Shown: one piece after another, positions 44,042 to 52,020 of the stretch | Position numbering within the stretch: position 1 is the first letter of the stretch | How the letters are laid out: every line of letters begins with the position of its first letter | DNA from: Pseudomonas viridiflava | GTDB taxonomy: Bacteria; Pseudomonadota; Gammaproteobacteria; Pseudomonadales; Pseudomonadaceae | NCBI RefSeq assembly: GCF_900583165.1 | Contig: NZ_UTKY01000091.1 | Coordinates: 1 to 64,000 of the forward strand | Reading direction: 5' to 3' | DNA length: 64,000 nucleotides | Notes under the pieces: model-generated | Database searches by the model: none | Seen by the model: only the letters and a program-made list of their open reading frames with translations | What the model was told of the DNA's origin: nothing | Position numbers and translations under genes: made by a program

Positions 44042-45679
44042 ATGAGCGAACTGACACGGCAATGGCAGGCACTGGCGCAGCAGCGTTCGATGTCCCTGGC
44101 CGAGTATCTGTTGGAAGTACTGCACAAGGCGCCCGACCAACTGCACACTATCGCGGCGCCTTTGGGCTTGATCGCCATTGAGCCACACCACCTGGAAAAC
44201 CATTGGCGTTTCGACGTGTTGTCGTTACCTCAATCACTGATCCATAACGCACTGCCTGTGGAATACGAAGGGCGAACCTGCCTGGTGTTGGGCGACCCTT
44301 TCACCCTGACCCATCGGCACTGGACCCAATCGACGCCGAGCCTGCGCCGACTGCCCCTGGCCATGAGCCTGCCGGAGGCGGTGAAGGCCCAGCTTTCTCG
44401 CGCCGAAGCCAGCCAGCGAGTGATGCAGCCCTTCGGCGAGGATCAGGAAGACGCCCGCATCGGCGAAGCCGTCCAGGAAATATCCCTGAGCAGCATCGCC
44501 CTCGACGTCAACGCGGTAGTGCGGGTAGTCAACTCCGCACTGTTCGACGCCCTGCAAAGCCGTGCCAGTGATATCCACGTGGAAAGCACGCCACTGGGCC
44601 TGGTGATCAAGTACCGCATCGACGGGGTATTGCAGCCGGTGGGCCAGGTCAGTGGCCTGGACATGGCCGAACAGGCGCTGTCTCGGATCAAGGTCCTGTC
44701 AGAGCTGGATATCGGTGAGAAACGGGTGCCCCAGGACGGGCGCTTCAAGATGAAAATCCAGGGTCGCGAGGTGGATTTTCGTGTGTCGATCATGCCCAGT
44801 ATCCACGGGGAAGATGCGGTGCTGCGGGTATTGGACAAATCGCAACGCGGTGAGTCCCTGAGCCTGGAGAACCTCGGCTTGGCCGCCGATACCATCGCCC
44901 GCATTCGCGTATTGGCCAGCGAGCCCTACGGCATGTTGTTGGTGACCGGACCCACTGGCAGTGGCAAATCCACCACGTTGTATGCGGCCCTGTCAGAAAC
45001 CAATACCGGCGAAAAAAAGATCATCACCATTGAGGATCCGGTGGAGTACGAACTGCCCGGAGTGCTGCAGATCCCGGTGAATGACAAGAAAGGCCTGACC
45101 TTCGCCCGCGGCCTGCGCTCGGTGCTGCGCCATGACCCGGATACCATCCTGGTGGGGGAAATACGTGACGGCGAAACTGCCGGCATCGCCGTACAAGCGG
45201 CGCTCACCGGGCATCTGGTGTTGTCGTCGGTGCACGCCAACAGCGCGTTCAGTGTGATGGAACGCTTTGCCTATATGAATGTGGACCCGGCGAGTTTTGT
45301 CGAAGCCCTCAACGGTGTGGTCGCCCAACGCCTGGTGCGGCGCATTTGCCCAGACTGCGCCATGGACGCCAAGCCCGACCCTGAAATCGTGCGGCTCGCC
45401 CAACTGACCGCCGCCCAACTCGAGCACGGTCACTACCGCGCCGGTAAAGGCTGTGAAGCCTGCCGTCACACCGGGTATCGCGGCCGGCTGGCCTTAGCGG
45501 AAGTCCTGACGGTGACTGACAGCATCAAGGAGGCCCTGCTCAACCGCAGTTCGGCGGCCACCCTGCGCGAGCTGGCACGTGAGGCCGGCCACGTGTTTAT
45601 CCGCGATATTGCCCTGGTTCACGCGGCCCAGGGCGACACGACGCTCAAGGAGATCCACCGTGTCATTTCCCTTTATTGA
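44042..45679 (+). CDS. gspE: Type II secretion ATPase GspE
   Basis: A 545-residue cytoplasmic hexameric ATPase: N1/N2 domains, Walker A at residues 303-311 (GPTGSGKST), Asp box IIIEDPVEYELPG-like ITIEDPVEYE, Walker B ILVGEIRDGETA, His box GHLVLSSVHAN, and a zinc tetracysteine CPDC...CEAC near residues 435-480. It powers pseudopilus extension. It starts four bases after gspF and overlaps the next gene by 20 bases. Confidence 0.96.
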   Translation: MSELTRQWQALAQQRSMSLAEYLLEVLHKAPDQLHTIAAPLGLIAIEPHHLENHWRFDVLSLPQSLIHNALPVEYEGRTCLVLGDPFTLTHRHWTQSTPSLRRLPLAMSLPEAVKAQLSRAEASQRVMQPFGEDQEDARIGEAVQEISLSSIALDVNAVVRVVNSALFDALQSRASDIHVESTPLGLVIKYRIDGVLQPVGQVSGLDMAEQALSRIKVLSELDIGEKRVPQDGRFKMKIQGREVDFRVSIMPSIHGEDAVLRVLDKSQRGESLSLENLGLAADTIARIRVLASEPYGMLLVTGPTGSGKSTTLYAALSETNTGEKKIITIEDPVEYELPGVLQIPVNDKKGLTFARGLRSVLRHDPDTILVGEIRDGETAGIAVQAALTGHLVLSSVHANSAFSVMERFAYMNVDPASFVEALNGVVAQRLVRRICPDCAMDAKPDPEIVRLAQLTAAQLEHGHYRAGKGCEACRHTGYRGRLALAEVLTVTDSIKEALLNRSSAATLRELAREAGHVFIRDIALVHAAQGDTTLKEIHRVISLY

Positions 45680-46385
45680 GCATGTGGTGTGGTTGCACAG
45701 CGCCGGCGCGGCCTGGGCGGCGCGCCAGCGTTGGCGGGGGGCGACGGTGTGGCGCGGGGAGCAAACCGGCGAACCCTTGGGGGCGTGTGCCGAACTGCTG
45801 GAACAAGCCCCTCGGGGCCGCGTAGGTTTTCTCGACCGGGCCACGGTGTTGCTGGGATTTCCCCATGTGCATTACCTGATGCTGCCGTGGCAGCCCGGCT
45901 TGAACAACGCAGCGGACTGGCAAGGCTTTGCCGAGGCCACGTTCAGTGACCAGGCCGGCGTCGACCCTGAACTGCACCACGTGCAGATCGCCAACAGCAG
46001 CTTTGGCCACGAACGCCTGGCAGTGGCGGTTTCGCGCGAACTGCTGCTGGACCTGCGCGAGCTGTTCAAGCTGCACCACCTGCCATTGGTGACCTGCGAA
46101 CCGCTGCTGACTGCCGTGGCCCAGCGGTACTGGCGTCACTTGCCCGATGACTGCGTGCTGGCCGTACCGGAAACGGAAGGCCTCAGTTGCCTCTACCGCC
46201 AACACGGGCAGCCCCATCAAGTGTGCGTGCTGCCCATCCAACCCGGCAGCGATCTGAGCGACAACTTATTCACCGCCGACCTGCTGGTGCAGCAACATGC
46301 GCTCACCACCCTGATTGTCGCCAATCGCCAGACCGAACACTGGCTCGGCCCTCTGCATCCGTGGCTAGGGGAGTCGCCCCTATGA
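45660..46385 (+). CDS. Secretion assembly protein, probable GspL cytoplasmic/PilM-like part
   Basis: A 241-residue soluble protein with no membrane segment. Position after gspE and features such as YLMLPWQPGLNNAADWQGFAEATF and LLLDLRELFKLHHLPLVTCEPLL are those expected of the actin-like cytoplasmic domain of GspL or PilM, which binds the ATPase. In classical systems GspL is one protein; here the membrane part is encoded separately in the next gene. The GTG at 45660 has AAGGAG seven bases upstream, inside gspE. Family assignment is by context and length, so moderate. Confidence 0.7.
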   Translation: MSFPFIEHVVWLHSAGAAWAARQRWRGATVWRGEQTGEPLGACAELLEQAPRGRVGFLDRATVLLGFPHVHYLMLPWQPGLNNAADWQGFAEATFSDQAGVDPELHHVQIANSSFGHERLAVAVSRELLLDLRELFKLHHLPLVTCEPLLTAVAQRYWRHLPDDCVLAVPETEGLSCLYRQHGQPHQVCVLPIQPGSDLSDNLFTADLLVQQHALTTLIVANRQTEHWLGPLHPWLGESPL

Positions 46386-46924
46386 AATTCGCCTGGCGCC
46401 AGCTGCGCGCACCTCGTGCACCTGGCGTGGACCTGCAGCACCCCGACAAGGCTCATCGCCCACTGGTGGCCGTGCTGTGGGCGGTAGCCGTCGGGGTGTT
46501 GTTTGTTACATGGCAGCACTGGCAGCGCATGGAGCACCAGCAACAGCAGACCGATGCGCTTGAGCAGCACTTCATCCAACTGACCCGCCGTCAGGAACAA
46601 CTGATCCAGGCGGCCATCCGGCTGTCACCCCATCAAAAACAACAGATGGCCGCTTTCGCCCAGCAAACAGCGACGCCTTTTTCGTTGATGGACGCCGTGG
46701 GTAGGGCATGGTCCGGCGAAGTCGCGCTGACGCGCGTTGAGGTGAACACCCTGGCCGGGCATCTGCAACTGGAGCTGGAGGCCAAGCAACTGGGAGAGGC
46801 GTTTCGCTTCGTGGAGCGGCTCAAGGCCCAACCCGGCGTGCGCGTGAACCTGCAGCAAAGCGCCCGCAAGACCAACGACCCGCAGCATCCGGTGCAAGTC
46901 AAACTCACCGTTGGCGCGGGGTAG
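46382..46924 (+). CDS. PilN-like / GspL C-terminal-like membrane protein
   Basis: A 180-residue bitopic protein: about 28 cytoplasmic residues, one membrane helix (about 28-46, PLVAVLWAVAVGVLFVTW), a coiled-coil-prone glutamine-rich stretch (HQQQQTDALEQHFIQLTRRQEQLIQ) and a ferredoxin-like periplasmic domain. This is the layout of PilN or the C-terminal half of GspL. It overlaps the preceding gene by four bases (ATGA), supporting a split-GspL arrangement. Confidence 0.75.
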   Translation: MKFAWRQLRAPRAPGVDLQHPDKAHRPLVAVLWAVAVGVLFVTWQHWQRMEHQQQQTDALEQHFIQLTRRQEQLIQAAIRLSPHQKQQMAAFAQQTATPFSLMDAVGRAWSGEVALTRVEVNTLAGHLQLELEAKQLGEAFRFVERLKAQPGVRVNLQQSARKTNDPQHPVQVKLTVGAG

Positions 46925-46930
46925 CCGCAA

Positions 46931-47467
46931 ATGGACATCTTCACTCGCCACGGTCCCCGTTTGCGCTGGCAACTGATGCAATGGCAACAGCGCCTGGGTT
47001 TCTGGGGCCTGCTGGCGTTGGGTACGATAGCGGCAGCGCTGCTGGTGGAAGTCGTGGTAATCCACCCCGCCAACGTCGCTGACCATCAGCGACGCCTTGA
47101 GCTGGAAACAGGCATTGCCGAACAGCCACAGAACGTGCAAGTGACCGAGCCGGCCATGGTGGAAAAACTACCCGCCGCGCACGACTTCCCGGCACGCCTG
47201 GAAAAGCTGTTGGCCGTTTTGACTCGGCGTGGCTTCATTATTGAGCAGACCACCCTGGCCTACTCAGCGCCGGCCGATACCGGTTTGCAGCGACTGGATG
47301 TAGAGATTCCACTCGCTGGGCCCTACGTGCTGTTGCGCGACGCTTTGACCGATGTCGCGCAAGAACCGGCCGTGCGCATCGAAAGCCTGACGCTGGAGCG
47401 CAAGGACATCACCAGCGGCATGCTCACCATCAGTCTCAAGCTGAGCGTACTGGGGGTGGTGGAATGA
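46931..47467 (+). CDS. PilO-like / GspM-like membrane protein
   Basis: A 178-residue bitopic protein with one helix at about 22-44 (LGFWGLLALGTIAAALLVEVVVI) and a periplasmic ferredoxin-like domain containing FPARLEKLLAVLTRRGFIIEQTTLAYS and PLAGPYVLLRDALTDVAQ, typical of PilO and GspM. It is six bases after the PilN-like gene and overlaps the next by four, so the three form one assembly-platform module. Confidence 0.78.
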   Translation: MDIFTRHGPRLRWQLMQWQQRLGFWGLLALGTIAAALLVEVVVIHPANVADHQRRLELETGIAEQPQNVQVTEPAMVEKLPAAHDFPARLEKLLAVLTRRGFIIEQTTLAYSAPADTGLQRLDVEIPLAGPYVLLRDALTDVAQEPAVRIESLTLERKDITSGMLTISLKLSVLGVVE

Positions 47468-47949
47468 AGCTGCCCTTGTACCTGCGCGTGTTATTGCTGG
47501 TCACCCTGATCGGTTGCGGCTGGCTGTTCTGGCAAGACACACCCGAAAGCCCCACCGATCTGCCCACGTCGGCGATCGCCAAACCCGATCCGCCCGCACC
47601 GGTGGCAACGCCCGAACCCGCACCGGTCGCCGTGACCGACCTGTTTCCCGCGCAAACCTGGACACCTCCACCGCCGCAAGCACCGGTGGATAATTCGCCG
47701 CCAAAACCGCCGCCGCTGCCCTTCACCGTCAGCGCGCAATGGCGCTACGAGCACCAAGCCAAAATCGTGGTGCTCAACGGTAACGGCCGCCAGTACACCC
47801 TGTGCAACCGCTGCTCGGTGCCCGGCCGCATCGTGCCAGGCAAGATGCTCGACGCTCACTACCGCCTGGATAAACTCACCGACACCGCCGTGGTGCTGAC
47901 CTACATGCCGTTGAAGCATGCCAGCACCTTGCGCCTCGACAAACCCTGA
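47464..47949 (+). CDS. GspC/PilP-like proline-rich periplasmic connector
   Basis: A 161-residue protein with an N-terminal membrane anchor (about residues 5-24), a long proline-rich linker (about 27-88) and a small C-terminal homology-region-like domain (about 90-155) with KIVVLNGNGRQYTLCNRCSVPGRIVPGKML. Two cysteines in LCNRCS may form a disulfide. Such proteins link the inner-membrane platform to the secretin. It lies directly upstream of the secretin gene as PilP or GspC does. Confidence 0.72.
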   Translation: MKLPLYLRVLLLVTLIGCGWLFWQDTPESPTDLPTSAIAKPDPPAPVATPEPAPVAVTDLFPAQTWTPPPPQAPVDNSPPKPPPLPFTVSAQWRYEHQAKIVVLNGNGRQYTLCNRCSVPGRIVPGKMLDAHYRLDKLTDTAVVLTYMPLKHASTLRLDKP

Positions 47950-47967
47950 TGCAGGAAGGACCGGATC

Positions 47968-49899
47968 ATGACGCTACGCACGATGATTCACCTGAGCCTG
48001 GTTCTGTTGATGGCAAGCGGGTGCGAAACCCAACGGGCGATCGAGGAAAGTGATGAGCTGCGCCTCAAAGGCGACATCGTGCGCTCGGTGGAGGTGTTGC
48101 AAGCCGAAGCCAAGGAAGACCCCGACGATATCCAGTTGCGCACGGCCCAGTTCAGCAAGCTCGAACTGCTGGTCGCCCAATACAGCCGCGAAGCCAGTGC
48201 CGCATTGATGCGCGGGGATGATGCGGCCGCCATCCGGGCGCTCGAGACCATCCTCAAATACGACCCCAGCAACCTCGGCGCGCGTCAGGAGATCCAGAGC
48301 ATCCAAGCGATGAAGCAGTTACGCCCGCAGCTGGCGCGGGCCTACGAAATGAAACGCGACAACCCGGTGGAAGCCCTCAACCTAGTGCGTCAGATCATCG
48401 CGCAAAAGCCCAATTACCGGGAGGCCCTGGATTTTCGTAACGCGCTGACACGGGAATTAGTGAGTGCCGATTACCTCAGCGCGGACCTTTCCGATGCCAT
48501 GCGCAAACCCTTGAGCCTGGAGTTCAGCTCCCAGAGTTTGAGCACCATATTCGAGACCATCGCACGCTTGTCAGGGATCAACTTTGTCATCGACAAGGAC
48601 GTCAATCCCAGCGCCGCGGCCAGCATGACCGCCAGCCGGACCACCGCCGAAGATGCGCTGAACTTGCTGTTGACCACCCAGGGGCTGGACAAGAAAATCC
48701 TCAACCAGAACACCATCCTGATTTACCCCAGGCGTCCGGACAAAGAGCGCGAATACCGCGAATTGGCGGTGCGCACGTTTTACCTCAGCCATGGCGACGC
48801 CAAGATCGTGGCCGCCGAGATCAAGCAGGTGCTCAAGCCCAAGGAAGTACTGGTGGACGAGCGCCTCAACGCGGTGATCGTGCGTGATGGGCTGGACACC
48901 TTGGGCGCCGTGGAAAAAATGGTCGAGGCCATTGATATCGCGCAGTCGGAAGTGACCGTCGATATCCAGGTGCTGGAGGTCAGCCTCACGGATGAACTGA
49001 ACCTGGGCATCAAGTACCCAGAGAGCATTGGCTTATCGGTGGGCAACCTGGCCAACGTACCGGCCGGGCTGGCGGGTATCCCCATCAGTGCGCTGCGTGG
49101 CATCAATGGCGACAACGTCCTACTCGACTCGGGCAGCACCTCGGCGCGCATCAATATGCTGCAGCGCAGTGGTAATACCGTGACCCTCGCCAACCCGCGA
49201 GTACGGGTACGCAATCGGGAAGAAGCCGAGGTCAAAATCGGTGACAAGATTCCAGTGGTAGAAACTACCGTGGCCAATCAGATCACCACTTCGTCCGTGA
49301 AATACCAGGACGTCGGCTTGCAGATCACGGTCAAACCTATCATCAGTCTGAGCGATGAAGTGAACCTGGAAGTGGATGTGGAAATGAGCCATATCACCAA
49401 ACGCATCCCAGGCTCCGAGAACGTACCGGCGACCTTCGAACTGGGCTCACGCTCCACCAAGACGCTGCTGACCGCACGCAACAATGAAACCCAGATTGTC
49501 TCGGGCCTCATCCGTACCGCTGATACCGACGAGGGGACGGGCCTGCCGTGGCTCAGCCAGATTCCGTGGATCGGCAAGAAACTGTTCGGCACCAACCAGA
49601 ATACCCAGCAGAAAACCGAAATCATCCTGCTGCTCACGCCCAGGATCGAACGCAACCTCGACCTGCCGATTTCCCAGATCAGCACCTTCCACAGCGGCAC
49701 CGAGGCGCGCAGTTCGACCGAGGGCATGATTTTGCGCGATACGACCGAGAAGATGATCCTCAAGCCCACTGGCGGCGACCCGACGCCTGCGCTGCCACCG
49801 CCGATGCAGCAGCCGGATGCCAACTGGGCACCGCTGCCGGCGCCGTTGCCGGATTTGATACCCAAACCAGCACCTGCTCCGGCATCCCAGACACAATGA
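47968..49899 (+). CDS. gspD: Secretin, GspD-like, predicted lipoprotein
   Basis: A 643-residue outer-membrane secretin. A lipobox (LLMASGC, C about residue 19) suggests it is a lipoprotein, so no separate pilotin may be needed. A helical repeat-like N-terminal part (about 25-165) precedes an STN/N-domain region (about 175-330) and the secretin domain with VANPRVRVRNREEAEVKIGDKIPV-like segments, VGLQITVKPIISLSDEVNLEV, and the final TEIILLLTPRIERN. The last 60 residues are rich in proline. AGGAAGGA precedes the ATG. It is the last gene of the rightward secretion cluster. Confidence 0.92.
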   Translation: MTLRTMIHLSLVLLMASGCETQRAIEESDELRLKGDIVRSVEVLQAEAKEDPDDIQLRTAQFSKLELLVAQYSREASAALMRGDDAAAIRALETILKYDPSNLGARQEIQSIQAMKQLRPQLARAYEMKRDNPVEALNLVRQIIAQKPNYREALDFRNALTRELVSADYLSADLSDAMRKPLSLEFSSQSLSTIFETIARLSGINFVIDKDVNPSAAASMTASRTTAEDALNLLLTTQGLDKKILNQNTILIYPRRPDKEREYRELAVRTFYLSHGDAKIVAAEIKQVLKPKEVLVDERLNAVIVRDGLDTLGAVEKMVEAIDIAQSEVTVDIQVLEVSLTDELNLGIKYPESIGLSVGNLANVPAGLAGIPISALRGINGDNVLLDSGSTSARINMLQRSGNTVTLANPRVRVRNREEAEVKIGDKIPVVETTVANQITTSSVKYQDVGLQITVKPIISLSDEVNLEVDVEMSHITKRIPGSENVPATFELGSRSTKTLLTARNNETQIVSGLIRTADTDEGTGLPWLSQIPWIGKKLFGTNQNTQQKTEIILLLTPRIERNLDLPISQISTFHSGTEARSSTEGMILRDTTEKMILKPTGGDPTPALPPPMQQPDANWAPLPAPLPDLIPKPAPAPASQTQ

Positions 49900-49908
49900 A
49901 GATCCAAT

Positions 49909-49995
49909 GTGGGAGGGGGCTTGCCCCCGATGGCAGACTGTCAGTTGATACATCTGTAGCTGACACACCGCCATCGGGAGCAAGCCCCCTCCCAC
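49909..49995. repeat. REPIN, GTGGGAGGGGGC family, tail-to-tail layout
   Basis: Inverted copies at 49909-49931 and 49973-49995 (second has GGGAGCAAG) between the converging secretin and etfB genes. Confidence 0.9.
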
Positions 49996-50018
49996 AGATA
50001 GTTATGGGGGGTTTGGGG

Positions 50019-50789
50019 TCAGCGTACGACGCCTTCCTCAACCAATAACTTGAGGATCGCCTGCGCGCCCTCCTCCGGGCTCACGCCCTTGAGCACCTGC
50101 CCGCCGCCGCCACTGGCCTTGGCCGTCGCCGCTTTCATCCGGTCCGCGCCACTTTTGGCCTTGATCACCTTCAAACGCTTGGGCCGAGGCTTGGCCGGTT
50201 GCAGCACGGCGCCTGTGAACAACTCATCCTCTTCGACCTCCACCTCGTGGGCCGCCAACTCACCGCGCTGCCCAGGGCCGTAGGCACTTTGCCGTGGCTT
50301 GGGCGCGGCGTTGTCCACCGTCGCCAGGAACGGCAGGCGCACCTTCAATCGCCGCCGCTGACCCCGTGGTAAGGCTTGCAGCACATGCGCAACACCTCCG
50401 TCGATGGACTCGACCTGCGCCAGCCCCACAATCAGCGGCCAGCCCAAGTGCTCAGCGAGCAAAAACGGCAACATCCCCGAGCCCTCACCGGTTTCTGCCT
50501 GGCTGCCGGCAAGCACCACTTGGGCGCCGGCGTCACGCAGGTAATCACTGAGCACCGGCAAGGCATCACTGCCCGTCGGTTGCTCCAGCACATGCAGTTG
50601 CGGCAGGCCCATGCCCAAATAACTGCGCAGGGTTGGCTCATTGATGTTACCGGCGTGCAGCACCTGCAACTTATCCCCAGCCAGTTGCAAACCTAACTCC
50701 ACCGCACGCGCATCTTGCTCAGCGCGGCGTGGGCGACCAGAAGTCGGGTGGGCGCCGATGGACACCAGGCTGATTACGTTCGTATTCAT
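50019..50789 (-). CDS. etfB: Electron transfer flavoprotein beta subunit (dimethylglycine pathway paralogue)
   Basis: A 256-residue ETF beta-type protein: ISLVSIGAHPTSGRPRRAEQDARAVELGLQLA at the start, LAGSQAETGEGSGMLPFLLAEHLGWPLI matching the AMP-binding region, and LKVRLPFLATVDNAAPKPR. A basic lysine-rich C-terminal tail (about 200-240) is unusual compared with housekeeping EtfB. With EtfA it accepts electrons from DgcA/DgcB (P. aeruginosa knowledge). AAGGA lies seven bases upstream of the ATG at 50789. Confidence 0.88.
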   Translation of the reverse strand: MNTNVISLVSIGAHPTSGRPRRAEQDARAVELGLQLAGDKLQVLHAGNINEPTLRSYLGMGLPQLHVLEQPTGSDALPVLSDYLRDAGAQVVLAGSQAETGEGSGMLPFLLAEHLGWPLIVGLAQVESIDGGVAHVLQALPRGQRRRLKVRLPFLATVDNAAPKPRQSAYGPGQRGELAAHEVEVEEDELFTGAVLQPAKPRPKRLKVIKAKSGADRMKAATAKASGGGGQVLKGVSPEEGAQAILKLLVEEGVVR

Positions 50790-50799
50790 AGCCATTTCC

Positions 50800-52020
50800 T
50801 TAAGCCGCATCGCGCTTGGCGCCGTTGCGGTAGGTCTCGACCGCGGCGATCAAGGCTTGCAGAATCGCGGCGCTTTCGCCGATCACCGACAGGTCGGCAC
50901 GCTTGATCATGTCGCAGCTTGGGTCAAGGTTGATTGCCACCACCTTGTCGCAGGCACCGATGCCCTGCAGGTGCTGGATCGCGCCGGAAATGCCCACCGC
51001 CACGTAAACCCGTGCGGTGACCCAAGTGCCGCTGGCGCCGACCTGGCGATCACGGGCCATAAAGCCGTCGTCCACCGCCACCCGCGAGGCGCCTTCGGTG
51101 GCCCCCAGTGCAGCGGCGGTCTGGTGAAACAGCGCCCAGTCCTTCACGCCGTTGCCGCCGGAGAAAATAAACTCAGCCTCCGCCATGGGAATTGCTGCCG
51201 GGTCTACCGCCACCGCGCCGAGGTCTTCGATACGCGGCAGGCTGCGCGCAAGGGTTGTGGATAACTCCACGGGCAACGCTTCGTGGCGGGTTTCGCTGAC
51301 CGGCTCGGCACATTCGACGGCGGCCAAAATCAGGCGTGGCAGCGAACGAGCCAAGTCTTCCTGGCCCGCACCGGCGCGGCCGATGCACGCCTCGCCCTTG
51401 ATCTGCCACACACGGGTGGCCGGGCGTTCCTTGAGGGCCGCGGCAAAGCGCCGGCCCAACTCGCCGCCACCGCTGCGGCTGTCAGGCAGCAACCAGTGGC
51501 GTGGGTTGAACTGGTTATCCACAGCCCGCAACCCTTGAACCCGTTGCTCCGGTGAATAGCCGTCGAACTCATGGCCATCGAGCACCAACAAACGGTCGAC
51601 GCCGGCCGTGGCAAATGCGCTTTCCTTGTGCTCACCGAACACCACTGCCAGCACCGCCCCGTCGCTGCCGGCCAACTGGCGAGCCAGGCCGAGCAGGTCG
51701 CGGTCGTGGCTGCTCAGGCGGCCGCCGACCATGTCGGGCACCACGTTGATATAGAACGCCGGCGCCGGGACCTGATGCAGCGGCAACTGCACTTCAACCG
51801 TCGCCGTACGCTTGGCCGCGCCGCCCTGCTGGGCGCCGCTGCGGTCGATACGCTTGATGCCGTTGGGGCCGATAAAACCGACGCCGTGCACATTCTTGCG
51901 GATAACGCCGTTGGGCCCCATCCAACTGTGTTGCACCGGCTGCATCGCCGCGTGCAGCGGGTGCAGACGGTTGCGGGCGATCCATTCGGCCCGTGGGTCG
52001 CGGCGAATAATGTCGCTCAT
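50800..52020 (-). CDS. etfA: Electron transfer flavoprotein alpha subunit (dimethylglycine pathway paralogue)
   Basis: A 406-residue FAD-binding ETF alpha-type protein, longer than the usual 310 residues because of a 90-residue N-terminal extension (DIIRRDPRAEWIARNRLHPLHAAM...). The FAD domain shows RQVGASGTWVTARVYVAVGISGAIQHLQGIGACDKVVAINLDPSCDMIKRADL. It overlaps the dgcB stop by one base (TGATG) and is ten bases ahead of etfB, so dgcB-etfA-etfB are co-translated. Confidence 0.9.
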   Translation of the reverse strand: MSDIIRRDPRAEWIARNRLHPLHAAMQPVQHSWMGPNGVIRKNVHGVGFIGPNGIKRIDRSGAQQGGAAKRTATVEVQLPLHQVPAPAFYINVVPDMVGGRLSSHDRDLLGLARQLAGSDGAVLAVVFGEHKESAFATAGVDRLLVLDGHEFDGYSPEQRVQGLRAVDNQFNPRHWLLPDSRSGGGELGRRFAAALKERPATRVWQIKGEACIGRAGAGQEDLARSLPRLILAAVECAEPVSETRHEALPVELSTTLARSLPRIEDLGAVAVDPAAIPMAEAEFIFSGGNGVKDWALFHQTAAALGATEGASRVAVDDGFMARDRQVGASGTWVTARVYVAVGISGAIQHLQGIGACDKVVAINLDPSCDMIKRADLSVIGESAAILQALIAAVETYRNGAKRDAA

